In this document: piece after piece, positions 24,576 through 32,775 of the stretch
Layout: each line of letters begins with the position of its first letter
Position numbering within the stretch: position 1 is the first letter of the stretch
Origin: Gemmatimonadota bacterium
Lineage (GTDB): Bacteria; Gemmatimonadota; Gemmatimonadetes; Longimicrobiales; Gaopeijiaceae
Length of the DNA stretch: 32,775 nucleotides
Direction of reading: 5' to 3'
Assembly (NCBI GenBank): GCA_028874985.1
Contig: JAPPGI010000198.1
Coordinates: forward strand, 1-32,775
Made by a program: the position numbers and the translations under genes
Notes under the pieces: model-generated
The model's database searches: none
The model's input: only the letters and a program-made list of their open reading frames with translations
Told to the model about the DNA's origin: nothing

Positions 24576-25939
24576 TTTTCGAACTCGACGAAGCCCCGCG
24601 GAACCGCGCGCTCATGCGCGTCATCGGAGTCGGGGGAGCCGGGGGCAACGCGGTCAACCGGATGATCGACGAGAAGCTGGAAGGCGTCGAGTTCATCTCG
24701 GCCAACACCGACGCCCAGGCCCTTGCCGCCTCGAAGGCACCGTGCACGATCCAGCTCGGCAAGCGCCTCACCCAGGGGCTGGGAGCGGGAGCCAGGCCGG
24801 GCATCGGCCGCCAGGCCATCGCCGAGGACGCCGACGAGGTTCGCGCCGCTCTCGAGGGGGCCGACCTCGTCTTCATCACGGCCGGCATGGGGGGCGGCAC
24901 GGGGACCGGCGCCGCCCCCGTGATCGGCGAGATGGCGAGGGAGCTGGGGGCCCTAGTGATCGCCGTCGTGACCCGCCCGTTCCGCTTCGAGGGCAAGAAG
25001 CGGCTGCGCCAGGCCGAAGGGGGCCTCACCGAGCTGAGCCGCACCGTCGACACCATGATCGTGGTGCCGAACGAGCACCTGCTCTCCGTCGTGGGCAAGG
25101 GCACCGCCTTCCGGGACGCCCTCAAGAAGGCCGACGAGGTCCTTCTCCAGGCCACCCAGGGGATCAGCGACCTCATCCGCGTCAGCGGCGAGGTCAACGT
25201 CGACTTCGCCGATGTGCGCACGATCATGTCCTCCTGCGGCGCCGCACTCATGGGCACCGGGGTCGGCCGCGGCGAGAACCGCGCCCTCAAGGCGGCCCGC
25301 GACGCCGTCACCTCCCCTCTCCTGGACAACGTGTCGATCCACGGCGCCCAGGGAGTCCTCATCAACATCACCGGCGGCGCGGACCTCACCATCGACGAGG
25401 TGACCGGAATCTCGATGATGATCCAGGACGAGGTGGGCGACGACGCCGAGATCATCTTCGGCGCCGTTCACGATTCGTCGATGGACGGGGAGCTCAGGGT
25501 CACGCTCATCGCCACCGGCTTCGAGGAGGGCCAGGAGGCGGAGGAGTCCGAACCCGTCATCCAGCGGCGCTTCGGCGCCTTGCGGTCGCAGCAGGTGGGC
25601 GTGCGGGCCGCCGGAGCGGCGGGATCCCGAGGCGACGTGGTGCAGCCTCCGGCCATCGTGCGGCGCGAGGCGGTGGGCGGCGGCCGCCTGCCCCGGGCGG
25701 CGCTTGCAACGCCGGCGCCCTTCTACGGATCGAACCCGGGAGGCGGACGCGGGTCCGGGGACGACGGCCGCGCCCTGCTGGAGGCGGCCCGCCCGGCCAC
25801 GGACGCGGTTCGCCCCTCGCGGTTGGCGGGGAGGAACGTGGCGCGCCCCTCCCTGGGTGGCGCCAACCGGGCGAAACCCGATGCGCTGGGCCCGAGGGAG
25901 CTGGAGCTGCCCACGTTCATACGGAGGATGGAAGCCTGA
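24572..25939 (+). CDS. ftsZ: FtsZ, tubulin-like Z-ring GTPase
   Basis: A 455-residue cytoskeletal GTPase that polymerises at midcell. Features: VIGVGGAGGNAVNRM, the tubulin signature GGGTGTG at 107-113, the T7-loop region NVDFADVRTIMS, a long variable linker (about 325-440), and the conserved C-terminal peptide ELPTFIRRM that binds FtsA and other partners. AAGGAG lies 8 nt before ATG 24572. The stop overlaps a CTG that is the likely start of the downstream M23 peptidase. Confidence 0.98.
   Translation: MIFELDEAPRNRALMRVIGVGGAGGNAVNRMIDEKLEGVEFISANTDAQALAASKAPCTIQLGKRLTQGLGAGARPGIGRQAIAEDADEVRAALEGADLVFITAGMGGGTGTGAAPVIGEMARELGALVIAVVTRPFRFEGKKRLRQAEGGLTELSRTVDTMIVVPNEHLLSVVGKGTAFRDALKKADEVLLQATQGISDLIRVSGEVNVDFADVRTIMSSCGAALMGTGVGRGENRALKAARDAVTSPLLDNVSIHGAQGVLINITGGADLTIDEVTGISMMIQDEVGDDAEIIFGAVHDSSMDGELRVTLIATGFEEGQEAEESEPVIQRRFGALRSQQVGVRAAGAAGSRGDVVQPPAIVRREAVGGGRLPRAALATPAPFYGSNPGGGRGSGDDGRALLEAARPATDAVRPSRLAGRNVARPSLGGANRAKPDALGPRELELPTFIRRMEA
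25923..25927 (+). promoter_or_regulatory. Ribosome binding site deciding a CTG start
   Basis: GGAGG inside the last codons of ftsZ, exactly 8 nt before CTG 25936. No other start codon in any frame lies at that spacing with a long downstream open frame, so it supports CTG as the start of the M23 peptidase. Confidence 0.5.
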
Positions 25940-27234
25940 GAAACCGATCCCGCGGGAGAGGCCCGCGGCGACCCGGTGCGTTCGCGGCGGTCCTCGCCGT
26001 CGCGACCCCGGGCGCCTGCGACCGGGTCCGGGAGGCGGGCGAGCTGGATGCGGTGCATGCCCGGGCCCCGGAACGGCTCGAAGTGCGTCACATCTCCCCC
26101 GGGGTCACCTTCGGACGGATCCTGCGGGGGGCCGGACTCGACGCCGACGAATACGACAACCTTCTCCTCGCCTTCGACGAACAGGCGAATCCGAGACGGA
26201 TCCGGTCCGGCGCGGAGGTCCGGATCCGCTGGCGCGGAAAGCCCGAACGCCTGGCGGCGGTGGAGGTCGGCCTGGACCGCGACCGCACCGTTCTCCTCGA
26301 GCGCGCCGGCGGCGGCTGGATGTCATCCGTTGTCAGGCTGCCCGTCACGACCGACACGATCCGCGCCACGGGCGAAATCGAGAGCAGCCTCTGGTCGGCC
26401 GTCGTGGACCTCGCCGAACTGCGGGAGATGCCGGAGACCGACCGCGACCGGCTCGTCGCAAGGCTCGACCGGGTCTTCCAGTGGCAGATCGACTTTTCGC
26501 GGCAGCTACGGGTCGGGGACACCTTCCGCTTCGCGTTCGAGCGGCAGAAGCGGCCCGACGGGAGCATGCGTTCGGGGCGGCTTCTGGCGGCCGAACTCGT
26601 CAACGACGGACGCCCTCTGCACGCCGTCTGGTTCGTACCGGACCGGGAGGAGCCGGGCGACTGGTTCGACCTGGAGGGACGGTCCGTGCGCCGCGCCTTC
26701 CTGAAGAAGCCGTTGCGGCTGGCCCATATCTCCTCGGGGTTCACGAACCGGCGTTTCCACCCTGTCCTGCGCACCTGGCGACCGCACCGGGGCGTCGACT
26801 ACGCGGCGAGGCCGGGATCCCCGGTGGAGGCGACGGGGCGTGGTGTCGTGGCCCGCCGGGAGTGGAGCGACAGCTACGGGAGGGTGATCGACATCCGCCA
26901 CGCCAACGGCTTTCTGACGCGCTACGCCCACCTGAGCGGATGGGCGGGGGGCACGGCGGTGGGGTCGAGCGTGGAGCAGGGGCAGCTGATCGGCTATGTG
27001 GGGATGACGGGAATGGCGACCGGCCCGCACCTCCACTACGAAATGCACCGAAGCGGTCGGCCGGTCAATCCGCTGGTGATCGACGTGCCCTCCGGCGAGC
27101 CGGTTCCGGAAGCCGCACGGGAGCGCTGGGAGCGGGAGAGGGACGAGCGCCTGGACATGTTGCCCGGTTTCGGGGGTATCGAGACATTGCGGGTGCGACG
27201 GGCGTCCGCCGGCGCGACCGACGGCGGTCGCTGA
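25936..27234 (+). CDS. MepM-like M23 peptidoglycan endopeptidase, apparent CTG start
   Basis: A 432-residue LytM/M23 metallopeptidase resembling MepM (YebA), which cleaves D-Ala-mDAP cross-links in the periplasm. A LysM/OapA-like segment (about 40-90) and the Csd3-like middle domain precede the zinc site: H284 and D288 in HRGVD, then H365 and H367 in HLH. No ATG, GTG or TTG precedes the signal region in this frame. CTG 25936 overlaps the ftsZ stop, has GGAGG 8 nt upstream, and gives a basic start, a hydrophobic core and a weak lipobox-like TPGAC. Starting at GTG 26053 would remove the export signal. It directly follows ftsZ, suggesting a role in opening cell wall during division. Confidence 0.88.
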   Translation: MRNRSRGRGPRRPGAFAAVLAVATPGACDRVREAGELDAVHARAPERLEVRHISPGVTFGRILRGAGLDADEYDNLLLAFDEQANPRRIRSGAEVRIRWRGKPERLAAVEVGLDRDRTVLLERAGGGWMSSVVRLPVTTDTIRATGEIESSLWSAVVDLAELREMPETDRDRLVARLDRVFQWQIDFSRQLRVGDTFRFAFERQKRPDGSMRSGRLLAAELVNDGRPLHAVWFVPDREEPGDWFDLEGRSVRRAFLKKPLRLAHISSGFTNRRFHPVLRTWRPHRGVDYAARPGSPVEATGRGVVARREWSDSYGRVIDIRHANGFLTRYAHLSGWAGGTAVGSSVEQGQLIGYVGMTGMATGPHLHYEMHRSGRPVNPLVIDVPSGEPVPEAARERWERERDERLDMLPGFGGIETLRVRRASAGATDGGR

Positions 27235-27279
27235 GAGGCACCGGCGGCCCGCACTTCCGGCGTTCACTCCCACCCTCCC

Positions 27280-29229
27280 ATGTCCCTGGCAGCCGTCCTC
27301 CCACTTCTCCTCCTGGTCGTGCTCGGCGCATTCTGCGGCTGGGTCTACTGCCGGCGCGAGTTCGCGGTGCGTGGCCGGACCCTGCTTCTGGGCGCGCGGC
27401 TGGTTGCGCTGGCCGGGGTGCTGGCGCTGCTCTGGAACCCGGTCGTGCCGGCAGCGGCGGGTGGAACCCCGCCGTCCCGCTTCGTCATCCTGGACGCCAG
27501 CGCTTCCATGACCGCGCTCACCGCGGAGGGTGCCCCGCTCTGGGTGGAGGCGGTGGAGCGGGCCCGGACGCTGGCCCGCCGCGGCGCCCGCCTGCTGCTG
27601 GCCGGCACCACGGTTGCCGCGTGGGACCCGGACTCGCTCGACGCGGCGGTGCCGTCAGGGACCGAGTCGCTGCTCGCGGGCGCGGTCGGGATCGCGGCCG
27701 AGGCCGGCGCGCGGGAACTCACCCTGGTGACCGACCGCAGGGTGGGCGACCCCGTCGCGGCCACCGCGGTCGCGCGGCGTCTGGGCGTGAGCCTCACGGT
27801 CGACTCGCCCGCCGGCGCCGGCGAGAATCTGGGACTGGCCCGCCTCGTCCTTCCGGCCACGGCCGAGCCCGGCGGGACGCTCGGCGGATCGGTCGAGGTG
27901 GAGGGCTCGGCCGGCGTCGATTCGGTGACCGTGACCGTCTCGGTCGACGGCCGCCCGCACACCTCGCTGCGGCTGGCCGCTCCCGCGGCGGGGGGCGTGA
28001 CCGCGGCAAGGTTCTCGCTGGGCGCCGCGGAGGCGCTCGGCGCGGGACCGCACCGGGTAACCGCGCGGCTCGACCACCCGGATGCCTTTCCCCACGACGA
28101 CGAGCGCACGGCGGTGGTGCGGGTCGACCCGGAGGAGACCGGCGTGCTTCTCGTCTCGTTCGCTCCGGACTGGGAACCCCGCTTCCTGCTGCCCGTCCTG
28201 GACCAGGTCACCGGACTGCCGGTGCGGGGCTTTCTGCGCACGGGACCCGACCGCTTCCACCCCATGGCCGCCCCGGCCGCGCTCCGCCCCGAGCCGGTCG
28301 ACACGGCGACCCTCGCCCGCCTGCTGCGGCGTGCCGGGATGGTGGCGGCGCTGGGCGTGGACGCCGCCGCCCTGGACCTCCTCGAGGGAGCGACGGCGCG
28401 GACGCGGAGGCTGCTCCTCTTCCCGCGTGACGGGGCCGGGGCGGCGGCGGGGGGCGTCGCCGCGGCCGATCCGCTGCCCGGGCAGTGGTACCTCGACGAG
28501 GCCCCGCCATCGCCGATCGCGGGCGAGGCGGGCCGGTTCGTCGCCGGTGGGCTGCCGCCCCTTTCCGACATCCTTCCGGTCGTCGACGGCGGTGGCGGAG
28601 TGGCGCTCGCCGTCCGGCTCGGCGGCGCCGGGGACCCCGAGGCCGCGCTGGTGCTGCGGCAGGAGGGCCGACGCCGGACGGCGACGGTGCTGGCCCGCGG
28701 TTTCTGGCGCTGGGCGTTCCGCGACGGCGCCCCCCGCGAACACTACCGGAGGCTGTGGGCGGCCGTCGGCGGCTGGCTCATGGCCGACGAGCCGCCGCCG
28801 GCGGGTCCGGGGGTCGGACCGGTCCGGGCGGTCGCCCCGCGGGGCGTTCCCGTGCGCTGGCGCGGCCCCGGCCACGAGGGGGAGGAAGTCACGCTGACGG
28901 TCACGGATGCGGCCGGCGCCACGGTCCTGGATTCCGCCGTATGGGTGCCGCCGGGCGGTTTCTTCGCGACCCCGCCGCTTCCCCCCGGGCGCTACGCGTA
29001 CACGGCGGCCGCCGCGGACACCGCCACCGGCGAATTCGAGGTGGAGTCGTTCACGGGCGAGATGCTGCGGCGCGCGGTCGACCCCGCCGAACTGACCGTG
29101 CGCGCGGGCCCGGCGGGCGCTTCGCCGGAGGGCGGCCGGCCGCTCCGCACCTCGCCGCTGCCCTATCTCGCGATCCTGGCGGCGCTGTGCTCGGAGTGGG
29201 TGGGACGGCGGCGGGCGGGACTGCGTTGA
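27280..29229 (+). CDS. Membrane protein with von Willebrand A-like motif, unknown function
   Basis: A 649-residue protein not recognised as a named family. Two N-terminal transmembrane helices (about 4-20 and 37-52) and one at the very C-terminus (PYLAILAALCSEWV) flank a large extracytoplasmic part. Right after the second helix, ILDASASM (70-77) gives a MIDAS-type DxSxS (D72, S74, S76), as in von Willebrand A domains. The middle contains beta-rich CARDB-like stretches (VEGSAGVDSVTVTVSVDG) and VLLVSFAPDWEPRFLLPVLDQV, which resembles membrane proteins with vWA plus glutamine-amidotransferase-like domains. There is no Shine-Dalgarno before ATG 27280, and the gap from the peptidase is 45 bp. Its stop overlaps the ftsY start. 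Confidence 0.8.
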   Translation: MSLAAVLPLLLLVVLGAFCGWVYCRREFAVRGRTLLLGARLVALAGVLALLWNPVVPAAAGGTPPSRFVILDASASMTALTAEGAPLWVEAVERARTLARRGARLLLAGTTVAAWDPDSLDAAVPSGTESLLAGAVGIAAEAGARELTLVTDRRVGDPVAATAVARRLGVSLTVDSPAGAGENLGLARLVLPATAEPGGTLGGSVEVEGSAGVDSVTVTVSVDGRPHTSLRLAAPAAGGVTAARFSLGAAEALGAGPHRVTARLDHPDAFPHDDERTAVVRVDPEETGVLLVSFAPDWEPRFLLPVLDQVTGLPVRGFLRTGPDRFHPMAAPAALRPEPVDTATLARLLRRAGMVAALGVDAAALDLLEGATARTRRLLLFPRDGAGAAAGGVAAADPLPGQWYLDEAPPSPIAGEAGRFVAGGLPPLSDILPVVDGGGGVALAVRLGGAGDPEAALVLRQEGRRRTATVLARGFWRWAFRDGAPREHYRRLWAAVGGWLMADEPPPAGPGVGPVRAVAPRGVPVRWRGPGHEGEEVTLTVTDAAGATVLDSAVWVPPGGFFATPPLPPGRYAYTAAAADTATGEFEVESFTGEMLRRAVDPAELTVRAGPAGASPEGGRPLRTSPLPYLAILAALCSEWVGRRRAGLR

Positions 29230-30113
29230 CGCCGCGGCTCTGGAGGCGCGCCCTCGCGCGGGCGGTTCCCCGGGTCTTCCATCGGATCGACGCGGAGGCG
29301 CTGGAGGATCTGGAGGAGCGCCTGATCATGTCCGACTTCGGGGTGGAGGCGAGCATGCGCCTGGTGGAGGCCGTCCGCGAGGCGGCCCGCGACGGCGGGG
29401 TGGGCGACCGGGAGGCCCTGCGGGGCGTTCTCGCAGGAGCGATTCGGGCGGTCTTCGCGGACGACGCCGAAGAGGGGCTGGCCGTGGCCGCCGGTGCGCC
29501 GACCGTGTATCTGGTGGTGGGCGTCAACGGGGTGGGGAAGACGACGACGGTCGGGAAGATGGCGCACCGGCTGGTGGCGGAGGGGAAGAGCGTGATCGTG
29601 GCCGCGGCCGACACCTACCGCGCGGGTGCGATCCGGCAGCTCGAGCGCTGGACGGAGAGGGCGGGGGCCGGGTTCGTGAGGGGGCAGCCGGGCGGGGATC
29701 CCGCGGCGGTGGCCTACGATGCGCTCGGCGCGGCGCTGGCCCGCGGCAGCGACGTGGTGCTGGTCGACACCGCGGGGCGGCTCCACACGCACAAGGGCCT
29801 CATGGAGCAGCTCGCCAAGGTGGAACGGGTGATACGCGCGCGGCAGGAGGGCGCTCCCCACGAAACCCTGCTGGTCCTCGACGCCACGGTGGGGCAGAAC
29901 GGTCTGGTGCAGGCGCGTGAATTCTCGAAGTTCGTGACCGTGACCGGGATCGTGGTCGCCAAGATGGATTCGACGGCCCGGGGCGGGATCGTGGTGGCGC
30001 TGCGCGAGGAGCTGGGGATTCCGGTGCGCCTGGTCGGAGTGGGGGAAGCGCTCACCGATCTCGAGCCCTTCGATCCGGACGACTTCGTCCAGGGGGTGCT
30101 GGACGCACCGTGA
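29226..30113 (+). CDS. ftsY: FtsY, signal recognition particle receptor GTPase
   Basis: A 295-residue SRP-receptor GTPase that docks SRP-ribosome complexes at the membrane. It consists of the NG core only: a helical N domain (about 1-85), G1 GVNGVGKTTT (99-108), ADTYRAGAIRQL, G3 DTAGR (181-185), KMD (246-248) with STARGG, and the closing GVGEALTDLEPFDPDDFV. The acidic A domain of E. coli FtsY is absent; a basic amphipathic N-terminus (LWRRALARAVPRVF) may bind membrane instead. TTG 29226 overlaps the preceding stop (TTGA) and is the only sensible start. The TGA overlaps the GTG of recG. Confidence 0.95.
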   Translation: MTPRLWRRALARAVPRVFHRIDAEALEDLEERLIMSDFGVEASMRLVEAVREAARDGGVGDREALRGVLAGAIRAVFADDAEEGLAVAAGAPTVYLVVGVNGVGKTTTVGKMAHRLVAEGKSVIVAAADTYRAGAIRQLERWTERAGAGFVRGQPGGDPAAVAYDALGAALARGSDVVLVDTAGRLHTHKGLMEQLAKVERVIRARQEGAPHETLLVLDATVGQNGLVQAREFSKFVTVTGIVVAKMDSTARGGIVVALREELGIPVRLVGVGEALTDLEPFDPDDFVQGVLDAP

Positions 30114-32242
30114 GCCTCACTCCCCTGGACAAGCCCGTCCAGTTCCTGAAGGGCGTCGGTCCCCGCCGGGCGGAGTCGCTGGCCCGCATGGGCATCCTGA
30201 CCGCGCGCGACCTGCTCTACCACGTGCCCCGCCGCTACGACGACGCCTCGACGATCACGCCGCTCTCGCGGGTCGAGGTGGGCATGGACGTGACCGCCGT
30301 GGGCGTCGTGCGCAACAAGGGGGTCGTCCCCACGCGGTCGGGGCTGCGCATCTTCCAGGCTGTGATCAGGGACGACACCGGGATCATCACCTGCGCGTGG
30401 CCGGGACAGCCCTGGCTCGACCGGACGCTGCGGGTGGGGGACCGGATCCTGGTCACCGGTCCCGTGAAGTTCTTCCACGGCCGCCAGATCCAGCCGCGCG
30501 AGCACACGCTCCTCGCGAGGGCGCCGGCCGAACGCCGTACCCATACGGCCATATCCGACAACCCTACGGCCACATCCACCCCCGACCCGGCCCCGCACGG
30601 CACGATCTTCGTGTCCTATCCCGCGTCCGAGCACGTTCCCCAGTGGATCTTCCGGCGCCTCGTCGCACAGAATCTCGGCTGGCTGCTGCGGCAGGTCCGC
30701 GGCGACGAATACCTTCCGGCGGCCGCCCGCGACGCCCTCGGCCTCCCGGAACTCTCCGCCGCGCTCGACACCCTCCACCGCCCCGCCTCCGTCGACCACG
30801 CCGACGCCGCCAGACGCCGCCTCGCCTTCGACGAACTCTTCCTGCTCCAGCTCCTGCAGGCGCGGGTTCGCCACCGCGCGACGCGGGAGCGCCCCGGGAT
30901 CGTCTTCGAGCGTTCCAACCGCCTCATCCGGGCGCTGCACGACAGCCTGCCGTTCACGCTCACCGGGGCGCAGGTGCGGGTGCTGCGCGAGATCTACGCC
31001 GACATGGCCTCGCCCCGCCGCATGAACCGGATGCTGCAGGGCGATGTCGGGTCGGGGAAGACTCCGGTGGCGCTCTTCGCGATGCTGCTGGCCGTGGAGG
31101 GCGGCTACCAGGCCGCGCTGATGGCGCCGACCGAGATCCTCGCCGAGCAGCACGCCCGGCGCATCCGCGAGTTCCTGGCGGGGCTGCCCGTGGGCGTGGA
31201 ACTCCTGGTGGGCTCGGCCACGGGACGGCGCCGCGCGGAGGCGCGGGCGCGGGTGGCCGGCGGCGAGGCCCGCCTGGCCGTGGGAACCCACGCGCTGATC
31301 CAGGAGGACGTGGAGTTCGCCGCCCTGGGCCTGGCGGTGATCGACGAGCAGCAGCGCTTCGGCGTGCGGCAGCGTCTGGCCCTCGCCGAGCGCGATCCCG
31401 CCCCCGACGTGCTGGTGATGTCGGCCACGCCGATCCCGCGCTCGCTGGCCATGGCCCTGCACGGCGACCTCGACCTGTCCGTGCTGGACGAGCTGCCCCC
31501 CGGCCGGCGCCCCGTCACCACCCGGCTGGCCGGTCCCGGGGACAGGGCGGAGGTGTTCCGGGAGGTGGCGGACCGTCTCGCCCGGGGGGAGCAGGCGTAC
31601 GTGGTCTACCCGGTCATCGAGGAGTCGGAGGAGGCGCGGCTGCGCTCCGCCGAGACCGAGTACGAGCGGCTGCGGGACGAGGACTTCGCGGGCCACGAGG
31701 TGGCGCTCCTGCACGGGCGCGTGGCCGCCGACGAGAAGGACCGCATCATGCGCGCCTTCCTGGCGGGCGAGATCCGGGCGCTCGTGGCCACGACGGTGAT
31801 CGAGGTGGGGATCGACGTACCGGGGGCGACGGTCATGGTGATCGAGAACGCCGAGCGCTTCGGGCTCTCCCAGCTGCACCAGCTGCGGGGCAGGGTGGGG
31901 CGGGGGGACCGGGGGGGGCTCTGCGTGGTCATCTCGGACGGTGCCGCCGGGAGCGAGCGGCTGCGCGTCTTCGCCCGCACCGCGGACGGCTTCGAGATCG
32001 CGGCGGCGGACCTCAGGATCCGGGGGCAGGGGGACTTCTTCGGCGCGGAGCAGCACGGCCACCGCACCGGCCTCCGCTTCGCCGACATCCTCGCGCACGG
32101 GGACCTGGTGGGGCCGGCCCGCGACCGCGCCCGGAGCCTGGTCGACGCCGACCCCGAGCTGGGCCGCGACGAGAACGCGCTGGTCCGCCGGCTGCTCGAG
32201 CAACGCTACGGGGACCGGGCCGGGCTGTTCGGGGTGGGGTGA
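30110..32242 (+). CDS. recG: RecG, ATP-dependent DNA helicase (branch migration)
   Basis: A 710-residue superfamily 2 helicase that reverses stalled forks and migrates branched DNA. An N-terminal wedge/OB-fold domain begins PVQFLKGVGPRRAESLARMGI and includes LLYHVPRRYDD. The helicase core has motif I GDVGSGKT (311-318), APTEILAEQH, motif II DEQQRFGV (from D412; E. coli has DEQH), MSATPIPRSLA, LHGRVAADEKD, ATTVIEVGIDVP and QLRGRVGRGDRGG, ending with the RecG-type GQGDFFGAEQHG. A Thr/Pro-rich insert (about 140-165) separates the wedge from the following helices. GTG 30110 overlaps the ftsY stop. Confidence 0.97.
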   Translation: MSLTPLDKPVQFLKGVGPRRAESLARMGILTARDLLYHVPRRYDDASTITPLSRVEVGMDVTAVGVVRNKGVVPTRSGLRIFQAVIRDDTGIITCAWPGQPWLDRTLRVGDRILVTGPVKFFHGRQIQPREHTLLARAPAERRTHTAISDNPTATSTPDPAPHGTIFVSYPASEHVPQWIFRRLVAQNLGWLLRQVRGDEYLPAAARDALGLPELSAALDTLHRPASVDHADAARRRLAFDELFLLQLLQARVRHRATRERPGIVFERSNRLIRALHDSLPFTLTGAQVRVLREIYADMASPRRMNRMLQGDVGSGKTPVALFAMLLAVEGGYQAALMAPTEILAEQHARRIREFLAGLPVGVELLVGSATGRRRAEARARVAGGEARLAVGTHALIQEDVEFAALGLAVIDEQQRFGVRQRLALAERDPAPDVLVMSATPIPRSLAMALHGDLDLSVLDELPPGRRPVTTRLAGPGDRAEVFREVADRLARGEQAYVVYPVIEESEEARLRSAETEYERLRDEDFAGHEVALLHGRVAADEKDRIMRAFLAGEIRALVATTVIEVGIDVPGATVMVIENAERFGLSQLHQLRGRVGRGDRGGLCVVISDGAAGSERLRVFARTADGFEIAAADLRIRGQGDFFGAEQHGHRTGLRFADILAHGDLVGPARDRARSLVDADPELGRDENALVRRLLEQRYGDRAGLFGVG

Positions 32243-32775
32243 GGGGGGTTGACAAGCTCCACCCGTTGGGGAGACTGCTTTCGGCTACACCACGGAGGAG
32301 AGGAAGATGTCGAGCAAAATGGGGTGGCTCAAGGACTGAGTGGAGCGCACCCATCGTCGCCATGATCGCGGATTTCTTCGGCAAGATCAAGCAACCCGGC
32401 ACCCCGGACGGCGGCTGGGCGGTCATGCTCCGACCGCTGCCTTCGCCAGAGAGGCGCTTGAGCTTGACGCGTGCGTCGTCCTTGGCCTGTCCCATTCCGA
32501 CATGCTCGCGTCCCGGGTTTTGCCGCGGCGACGGGCGGGCGCCTGATCACAGCGAAAGCGGGACCGCCGAGTCGACGAAGCGGGGGGCGCCGCTGGACAG
32601 GCGGTCGGGGGGCGGCGGTGGTGCCGTCGGCGAAGAGGTCGTCGGACATGGTGAAATCTCCTGAAATGCAAGTGTCGCAATGGGTTTTCCGAGGGCGTGG
32701 CATGCCCGCCTGCTATATCGTGGGGAATCGCGATGCCGGGATTGCCCGGACCCCCGGTCAAACCGCAACGCCCGC
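32243..32775. other. Terminal region without a recognised gene
   Basis: 533 bp with no recognisable protein. On the plus strand GGAGGAG (32294-32300) stands before ATG 32307 of an 11-codon frame, MSSKMGWLKD then TGA (32337-32339), with GTG 32340 next in the same frame. On the minus strand AGGAG precedes ATG 32649 by 8 nt and opens MSDDLFADGTTAAP, but the rest of that 106-codon frame is Arg/Pro-rich like a shadow frame. No clear terminator follows recG, and no tRNA-like structure was seen. Confidence 0.4.
32307..32339 (+). CDS. Possible 10-residue micro-ORF downstream of recG
   Basis: ATG 32307 is preceded by a very strong Shine-Dalgarno-like run (GGAGGAGAGGAAG) and encodes MSSKMGWLKD before TGA. 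No family is recognised. It might be a leader peptide, the start of a gene broken by a premature stop, or chance. The ribosome site is the only supporting evidence. Confidence 0.2.
   Translation: MSSKMGWLKD

Noticed and set aside
24742-25935. Upstream extension of the M23 peptidase frame through ftsZ
   Set aside because: Translation is Arg/Gly/Pro-rich shadow of ftsZ; homology begins only after the ftsZ stop.
27231-27282. Bridging micro-ORF between the M23 peptidase and the vWA-like gene
   Set aside because: The frame overlapping the stop begins with CTG and does not end at ATG 27280, so the relay pattern is not met here.
32249-32277. Perfect TTGACA after recG as a promoter
   Set aside because: No acceptable -10 at 16-18 bp (AGACTG or similar), so only half of a promoter is present.
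32258-32280. Imperfect stem CTCC/GGAG after recG as terminator
   Set aside because: Four paired bases with mismatches and only a short T-run.
32698-32714. Sigma-54-like TGGCAT...TGC near the right end
   Set aside because: The GC element is one base too far, and no gene is visible downstream in the window.

Overview
The window is high-G+C DNA (about 70% by eye) from a bacterium that makes meso-diaminopimelate peptidoglycan and has the full set of division genes. The tightly packed genes, diderm-type MepM endopeptidase, FtsL/FtsQ and a PASTA-bearing FtsI would fit a lineage such as Gemmatimonadota. That placement is an impression, not a demonstration.

Left region (1-5146): a formate dehydrogenase locus. 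On the minus strand, fdhB (a NuoE-NuoF fusion) is followed by fdhA, which runs off the left edge. An in-frame UGA at codon 370 of fdhA sits exactly where formate dehydrogenases carry selenocysteine. The bases after it fold into a SECIS-like hairpin, so I read the gene as an intact selenoprotein and not as a 369-codon truncated gene. Divergently, fdhD (sulfur transfer to the molybdenum cofactor) overlaps a fused mobA-mobB gene (guanine dinucleotide addition to the cofactor). Together they encode catalytic and electron-transfer subunits plus cofactor maturation.

Middle (5313-9169): two tandem, paralogous, secreted TPR proteins of unknown function. They align without gaps over their first 200 residues and share four cysteines at identical positions. 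A strong intrinsic terminator closes this unit.

Right region (9412-32242): a division and cell wall (dcw) cluster opened by a promoter and three perfect MraZ boxes: mraZ, rsmH, ftsL, ftsI, murE, murF, mraY, murD, ftsW, murG, murC, ftsQ, ftsA, ftsZ. It continues without a clear break into a mepM-type M23 peptidase with an apparent CTG start, a large membrane protein with a von Willebrand A-like motif, ftsY and recG. murB and ddl are absent from the cluster. Nearly every junction is a 1-4 nt stop/start overlap. At the two gaps where this fails (mraY-murD and ftsA-ftsZ) a micro-ORF joins the flanking stop and start exactly.

The last 530 bp hold no recognised gene.
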